This document shows, piece by piece, positions 57,953 to 64,000 of a DNA stretch of 64,000 bases (within the stretch, counting starts at the first letter, position 1; each line of letters begins with the position of its first letter). The position numbers and the translations under genes are program-made. The DNA comes from Botryotinia globosa (lineage: Eukaryota > Ascomycota > Leotiomycetes > Helotiales > Sclerotiniaceae). The DNA is taken from the NCBI GenBank assembly GCA_014898425.1, contig RCSZ01000011.1, positions 248,001 to 312,000 of the forward strand, read 5' to 3'. Below the pieces are notes generated by a model. That model searched no databases. It was not told the DNA's origin and saw only the letters and a program-made list of their open reading frames with translations.

Positions 57953-59612
57953 ATGACTGACCATACCCCTTCTCAAAGATATCTGTCGACCAGAGGTGGC
58001 GACTACGGATTATCATTCGAAGAAGTCGTGCTGAAAGGTCTCGCTGCTGATGGAGGATTATTCATTCCTGAACAAATTCCATCAGTACCTGAGAACTGGG
58101 AGTCAAAATGGAAGAACTTGTCATTCTCTGAACTCGCATTCGAAATCCTTTCCCTCTACATCTCTCCTTCCGAAATCCCACCTGCAGACTTGAAAGATAT
58201 CATCAATCGAAGTTACTCTACATTTCGCGCTCCGGAAACCACACCTCTCGTTCCTCTCAGCGAAAAGCATAATCTATACCTTTTAGAATTATTCCATGGT
58301 CCTACGTTTGCATTCAAAGATGTTGCATTGCAATTACTTGGGAATCTCTTCGAATACTTCCTCGTTAGACGGAACAAAGGCAAGGAGGGGAAAGATAGAC
58401 ACCATCTTACAGTTGTTGGGGCTACAAGTGGTGATACTGGATCTGCGGCTATCTACGGTCTGCGAGGCAAGAAGGATGTCTCAGTCTTCATTCTACACCC
58501 AAAGGGAAGGGTCAGTCCTGTACAAGAGGCTCAAATGACGACAGTCTTGGATGCCAACGTGCACAACTTGGCTGTTGAAGGCACTTTTGATGATTGCCAG
58601 GTGAGTCATACATCTACATAAATTTGACATGTCTAATAGTTCTCAGGATACTGTCAAAGCTCTATTCGCGGATCCGCAGATCAACGAGACGATGAACCTT
58701 GGAGCTGTCAATTCTATCAATTGGGCGAGAATTTTGGCACAAACCACATACTACTTCCATGCATACTTCTCTCTTCAAAAGTCGTCTGGATATAAGTCCG
58801 AAAATAAGGTCCGCTTTGTGGTGCCTACTGGCAACTTTGGTGACATTCTGGCTGGATATTTCGCAAAGCGTATGGGTCTACCAGCTGAAAAGCTTGTGAT
58901 TGCGACAAACGAGAATGATATCTTATACCGCTTCTGGAAGACAGGACACTACGAGAAGAAGGCGGTTCATGGTGTCGAAGCTGAAGGTGGACTTGTTGAA
59001 GATGGAGTCAAAGCACACGAGGATGGTGTCAAGGAGACTCTCAGCCCAGCTATGGACATTCTTGTCTCAAGTAATTTCGAGCGACTACTGTGGTTTTTGG
59101 CCTACGAGTATGCCTCTGGCGCTGGTATGGATGATGAGTGGAATAAAAAGCAGGCCGGCCAGGAAGTCGAGGTTTGGCTTAAACAATTGAAAACAAATGG
59201 TGGATTCAATGTCCAAGACGAAATCCTAAAGGCTGCGAACAGAGATTTCGAGAGCGAAAGAGTCAGCGACAAGCAAACTATCGACACAATTAAGGACTTT
59301 TATACTCGTGGTTCTTACGTTTTGGACCCACATTCAGCCATTGGTGTAGCTGCTTCATTACGATCTGTCTCCCGCTCACCAAATGCATATCACATTGCTC
59401 TCTCAACAGCACACCCAGCCAAATTTGCAAACGCTGTTGATCTTGCATTGAAGGATGAAAAGAGCTTCAGCTTTGATACAGTACTCCCTAAAGAATTTGT
59501 TGGGTTAGAAGAAAAAGAGAAACGAGTCAGAGTTGTACCCAGTACTTCTTGGGAAGATGTTCGGGCAATTGTCGTCGAGGAGGTCGAGGCAGAATTAAAA
59601 GGAATTTCATGA
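57953..59612 (+). CDS. thr4: Threonine synthase (PLP-dependent)
   Basis: Two exons, 57953-58600 and 58647-59612, 537 residues. The 46-bp intron has donor GTGAGT and acceptor TTCTCAG and rejoins TFDDCQ to DTVKALFADP. Signatures: RYLSTRGGDYGLSFEEVVLKGLA at the start, HGPTFAFKDVALQ with the Schiff-base Lys122, TVVGATSGDTGSAAI for the phosphate-binding loop, and VVPTGNFGDILAGYFAKRMG in the PLP domain. It converts O-phospho-L-homoserine to L-threonine, the last step of threonine synthesis, in the cytosol. Length and order match yeast Thr4-type (long, subfamily 2) enzymes. In yeast such genes respond to general amino-acid control. A Gcn4-like bZIP gene is in the same window, but I see no convincing TGACTCA site directly upstream. 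Confidence 0.95.
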
Positions 59613-59902
59613 TATTCGTGTTGCTGTAGTATAATAGTGTAAATCACCGTCAATAACTATTCGCGACTTCTATCCCGGTCAAATTGCGAAATCTGCAGTC
59701 AGAGCCCTGTGTCATGCAGCAGTGCCTCACTCTGATGATTGGCTTGCTAATTGGGTTGTGTGAGGCTGATCTCTTTTCGATGCTGAGTGTAGCACACCAC
59801 TTAAATATACGTTTATCGCGGCTCACTCTTTTGCTCCATTATATACTAATCTTTTAATTTTCCATCGTTTATCTTCTCAGAGAAGTCTTAATATTGTACA
59901 CT

Positions 59903-62283
59903 ATGGCGGATCCCGTCGGTTTCACAGCAAGCGTCATTGGTATCGCAACACTAGCGGTACAACTCGGGGATGCCCTGAGGAAAGCAGCTGAATTCTGGGA
60001 AGCCGTTCAGGATGCTCCTTCAGACATTCGCCGCTTGTCTAAACAGCTTCGACTTGTGGCTAGCGTTTTTCATACGATTCGACTTGAATACGAAACTAGT
60101 AGCATACCTACAAATTTTGAAAGCATGGTCAAGGACGCTCTGGAATTAGCAAAGGACAATATTGATCAACTCTCAGAGTTGATCTCAAAGCTATCACGAA
60201 ATCTATCCATTGCGAATGGGAGTCTCGGTAGGCAATGGAGAAAAGTCCAGATGGTCTTGAAAGCGAGCAAGATGGAAAGGTTTAGGGATAATCTTGGGAG
60301 CGTTAAGACCACTATGGCCTCACTTCAGGGCAGCAGACAACAGTAATATGAGGCCCTGCCTATAAATTGATCGGTTGATTGACCAGCTGGGTATAGGGCA
60401 TCTTTGATTCAAGTCAACAGCAGGCTCGATGTCCTAACCACGAATATTAGCTCTGTAGCTACAACAAACTCGACGCACCAAATTGCACTTTCAACATCAC
60501 AAGAAATGACACAGAGTCAACTATTTTCCTCAGGTGGATGGAGAAGTTCTGCTGGTAGCGTTTCTAAGTCTTTTAATCAATATAAGACGAATTTCTTACT
60601 AGGCACTGTCAATTTTCGAACTATTTCTACCACTCACCGAATATAACGATGACGATGGGATAGATGATGCCGACACCTCGACAACTACTAAGACTTTCTT
60701 GGTTGAACTTTTAATGGGATTTACGACATGTCGGAAAGGGTTCAGATTCATGGCAACAAGTAATTTTGACCGGTATGCACTTGACGTTGTTCGGCGCCGA
60801 TCAGATGATTCGGAGATTTTTAAACTTTGTAGAAATGGTAATTTTCAAGCTGTTCGGAGGTTACTAGATCGCGGAGAAGCATCTATTCATGATGTGGACG
60901 AGGGAGGAAGGTCTCTTTTACATGTAAGTATCCCAACACAGGAAAATCCATAAAATGGCATTGCTAATTGTTTCACAGATAACCGTTTCGTGTGACAACT
61001 GGCAGCTTTCCACAATGCTTCTTGATGTTGGGGCTGATTTATACTGGGAGGATGATGATGGCCAGTAATTTATTCTTCTCTTAATCAGATCACAAGCAAA
61101 CCCGCTCATATATTAATATAGTCTTCCTGTGTCGATGGCAAAAGCATTGACTTCTTTTGCTACTTTATTTGAAGCTGGATTTGAGTTATGGCCGCTCTAT
61201 TTATCGGGCTCAGGTACGCCTCTTTACTCTATCTTGAATATTTCCGTATGGGGTTATATATTCCAGCACAAACCAGCCCAATCAATCGGAGGTAAGTTTG
61301 CCTCATTTATGGAATGGAGCTTTTATCAAACAGAAGATGCCGAAGTTCTCGACTTTTTGGTTGCCAGGTTTGCGGAAGAGTTATTCCAACTCGAGACTCC
61401 TGATCCATATTACAACAGGGGGCTTGCGAAACATATGATATTTGCTGTTGTAGACAAATGGCTCGAATCCTTATTCCGTCTTTGGTTCTATGGAAAAGAG
61501 AACAGTACATTATTCCTATTCGAATACAAGCTGTCCCTTATCTTGAGGCAATTACTAATGCCCTCATCTTCACGCGAATCAAACGAAGAGCTCCTCCCGC
61601 GTATTATCAGTGGCACATACATAGATGGGGTTGTGAATATCATAAAAGCATGCCTTTGGAGCGTGGGAATCACCAATGCTCTCTTTCGAATATGGTCGAA
61701 ACCATTCTTTGAATTAGGAATTGATCTCTTTCCTCATCATCCACGTACCGAGAGTGATGGTCAAACGAACAGTGACAGGGGTGGTAGCGACGGAAAGAAC
61801 ATTGCAAAGAATTATTTCAAAGGCCACATCATTCATTGCTGTAAGGACATAAATTATTCGATTTTTCATGAGCATCAGCAAGACAATCTTTCGCTTGAAA
61901 TAGATGTTACAACTTTACCGGAGTACTCGCATCTTGATCCCCTATTCCTATGCGAAGCTGGTCGAAAACGCCGCGATAGTAAGGGTGCAGGCCGATGCCT
62001 CTCCCAAGTCGATGAAGCTTTCATCGAAAGCGGAAAGTTCTCCATGGATATGCCTGGACAATGGGAAGAGCCACTGGTTCCAAATGCGGCAATGGAGCTC
62101 ACTCTATATTCGCCATTTTACGGACGTCATCAGATTTTTTACAGCATGATTCATGAATCAGGATACGGCTATTATACTATCACCGAGCAAGACATCCAAC
62201 AACTCGAGGAGGATTTGGAAAATGGTACTTTGCATCATGCAGGCTTAAGCGAGGATTTACCTAAAACATCCGGGGAAGAGTGA
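59903..62283 (+). CDS. Fungal STAND-N-terminal (HeLo-like) domain protein with ankyrin repeats, no NACHT
   Basis: Five-exon model: 59903-60342, 60397-60559, 60603-60923, 60979-61064 and 61122-62283, 723 residues, all in phase. The exon 2/3 junction (donor GTTTCT, 43-bp intron) is the least certain. The N terminus, ADPVGFTASVIGIATLAVQL then APSDIRRLSKQL, is the helical domain that begins many fungal STAND/NLR-like and ankyrin proteins. A disordered linker follows, then an acidic segment and two or three ankyrin units (SEIFKLCRNGNFQAVRRLLDRGEASIHDVDEGGRSLLH across intron 3, then NWQLSTMLLDVGADLYWEDDDGH). There is no Walker A or B between them. The last 380 residues are unrecognised, helical, with Trp- and Asp-rich parts. 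Such proteins are suspected in self/non-self recognition or cell death. The start was taken as ATG 59903. Confidence 0.75.
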
Positions 62284-62960
62284 TGTGAGAAAAGTACCGA
62301 CTTAACATGAAATCTTCACAGTGCCCTCAATCAACAAAGAATCAGAATGAAAATTCGGAATCCCAGATCAAGTTTTTTATCCAAATAATCACACGTCGAG
62401 CTTGACATGTTACAGAATCGATTCCTACCAGAGGCCGAGGGATTCATCTCTGACAACATGGGACGATGAATTTTACATACAAGTTTAGATGAGCCTCCGA
62501 CTCTTCTACAGGGTGCCATTAAAGCTTGACCGAACTATACGTAAGAAATCGTCTCAAGGGTTATCAACGGATTTGTTTAGGGAGAGCGGGCGGGGTTGTT
62601 CGCAGTTTCGAGATCCATCTCTACCCTTGATTGGGTACTCAGGCGGTGTTATTCGGGATATTGCTTCTTATTTGTCTAGGATTTGATGATCTCTTCAAGC
62701 TTCATGATGTCATCATCTCTCTATTCTCTAGGTTGTATTTAACCACTATCATCTATGATCCCTTTTCAGCTCTATATAAACTTTATTGTCCAAATAAGAT
62801 TGAATACGACTTCCATGACCAAGTGCACATTCGACTTTTTTTTTCACTGCCCAAATTCTAATTCCACAATTGACATAACTATTCATCTATTTATATTTAT
62901 CTAATGTTTAACAAAGTATTTCAATCCACCCATATATCGCCCCAAAAGTTGAAAACCTGC
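62284..62960. other. 3' flank, no gene seen
   Basis: Short frames only. A TATATAAA box at about 62773 faces right but no ORF follows directly. Confidence 0.4.
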
Positions 62961-63006
62961 TGTGCACTTTCGCAAATCCCATCTGATCATGCATCACAAA
63001 TCTAAG

Positions 63007-63220
63007 CATCTCTCCAATATCCAATCCCCAACTTTTCAATCTCCAATTCACAACCTCCCCAAAACCCCCATCCACATCCACACCATCAACCCCTTCTCCA
63101 ACCAATTCTTCTATTTCCATCACATCCACAAAACCCACCTCATCCTCTCAATCCACCCCATCCTCTCAACCCACCCACCCATCCATCCAACCCCCACACC
63201 CAACACCCCTATACAAAACC
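63007..63220. other. 214-bp tract with no G on the plus strand
   Basis: Every base from 63007 to 63220 is A, C or T. CCATCC, CCACATCC and CCCACC motifs recur, but there is no fixed period. The flanks, to about 63330, remain G-poor. Confidence 0.9.
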
Positions 63221-63329
63221 GAACAAATCCTTAATTTCCCACACAGAGCGCAAAGAGTCTAAAATACACCTAACAATAGAATCATATTCAATAATATCAA
63301 TATCTCACAACCACACCCCAGTTTCCCAT

Positions 63330-63870
63330 CCATCCAATCTATTCATACCTCTTGGGCATCAACCAAGTCTCTTGATGCAATTCCAGATGTGAATAGATTC
63401 CTCACCCATGAAGGAAGAAGCTTGAGAATCTTAGATATCCAGCACCATGCCATTTCGCATGAAAATGTGATATATAAATGAGTTTTGATATTAGAAGTAA
63501 GATATTGGATGGAAATTGCACTTACAATTGCTGAAATTAACCACGACATGAGGACAATAGATGTATGAGCCATCGTCCGTTGTGAGATGGCCTTTTCGGA
63601 ACCCAAGTAGCGTAACCACTCTTCGTGGGTAACACTAGCGATCGAAGGTAGATTGTGAAAGAAAATCTTGATGCTTATAAAAAAAGATCTTCAATTTCAG
63701 GTTTGAGAAACATGATACGGTAACCAATACTCAAGCTACCGATACGTTGAGCCAAGTAGTAAGCGTAAGACTAAAAATTGTGAGAGATTTACAGAATCAA
63801 CGATAACATCTTCGACTTCGAAGTTCACGATTCTGAGCCCGAGAGCAACTTGCAATGAGACTCAATTAGC
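63330..63870 (-). other. Unresolved coding traces at the window's right edge
   Basis: On the minus strand several adjacent frames look coding: one ending LISAI before a GTAAGT donor near 63525, with SVTHEEWLRYLGSEKAIS just upstream, and others reading SYAYYLAQRIGSLSIGYRIM and VALGLRIVNFEVEDV. They do not join into one frame with acceptable introns (one implied intron would be 22 bp). Either the gene is decayed or its structure extends beyond the window. No family was recognised. Confidence 0.25.
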
Positions 63871-64000
63871 AATGAGCAACTCAATCCTAACTATCTCATC
63901 TCACTGATACTATTCCCAAATCATCCTGAGCATTTAATTCGAGCGTATTCTTCTGCTAAGATTCGGAACATAGAGTATATACTGAGCAATGAAAGTCATT

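Noticed and set aside
1..64000. CRISPR arrays, prokaryotic operons, ribosomal RNA
   Set aside because: No spaced direct repeats, Shine-Dalgarno-led gene strings or rRNA-like sequence were seen, and spliced genes show nuclear eukaryotic DNA.

Overview
This window looks like nuclear DNA of a filamentous ascomycete, most likely a leotiomycete of the Botrytis/Sclerotinia kind. That placement is inferred from protein style, not from a search. Support comes from short GT..AG introns (mostly 45-145 bp) with CTGAC/CTAAC-like branch sites, monocistronic genes on both strands, a GPI-anchored amylase, a fungal STAND-N/ankyrin protein, and AT-rich islands whose inverted repeats differ only by transitions, the signature of repeat-induced point mutation (RIP). 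Exon models were read by eye and checked for phase.

Layout. At 0-5 kb three divergent minus-strand paralogs lie in tandem. They share an arginine-rich stretch before a PWNTER-like motif, an [R]W-x2-EL motif and a C-terminal H-x3-C...C-x2-C cluster; I do not recognise the family. At 5-12 kb there are a degenerate hypothetical locus, a Gcn4-like bZIP gene with no in-frame ATG, and weak ORFs. At 12.4-14.0 kb there is a CYP52-clade P450. From 14 to 23.5 kb I find no gene, only AT islands and a perfect 34-bp palindrome. At 23.5-28.5 kb there are a methionine-permease-type transporter with a one-base frameshift and an atypical short-chain dehydrogenase. At 28.5-31.2 kb there is an AT-rich mobile-element graveyard: two inverted-repeat-bounded units, a tRNA-like remnant and a long TTCATTTA array.

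From 31 to 41.6 kb is a conserved block: GPI-anchored alpha-glucanotransferase-like amylase, FMN split-barrel (PNPOx-like) protein, PP2A-like phosphatase Ppg1 with an acidic insert, and the nonsense-mediated decay factor Upf3. From 41.6 to 55 kb the DNA is gene-poor with a DUF829/TMEM53-like protein and two coiled-coil or low-complexity proteins. From 55 to 62.3 kb there are a DUF5519 (luciferase-fold) protein, a SAM methyltransferase broken by two in-frame stops, threonine synthase, and the STAND-N/ankyrin protein. The last 1.7 kb holds a 214-bp stretch with no G on the plus strand and unresolved coding traces.

The genes do not form a pathway or an obvious secondary-metabolite cluster. Housekeeping functions (threonine synthesis, NMD, phosphatase) are interspersed with accessory ones (P450, transporter, amylase) and separated by decayed repeats. 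The most unusual items are the tandem trio, the nonsense-interrupted methyltransferase, and the RIP-like inverted-repeat elements enclosing a tRNA-like sequence.
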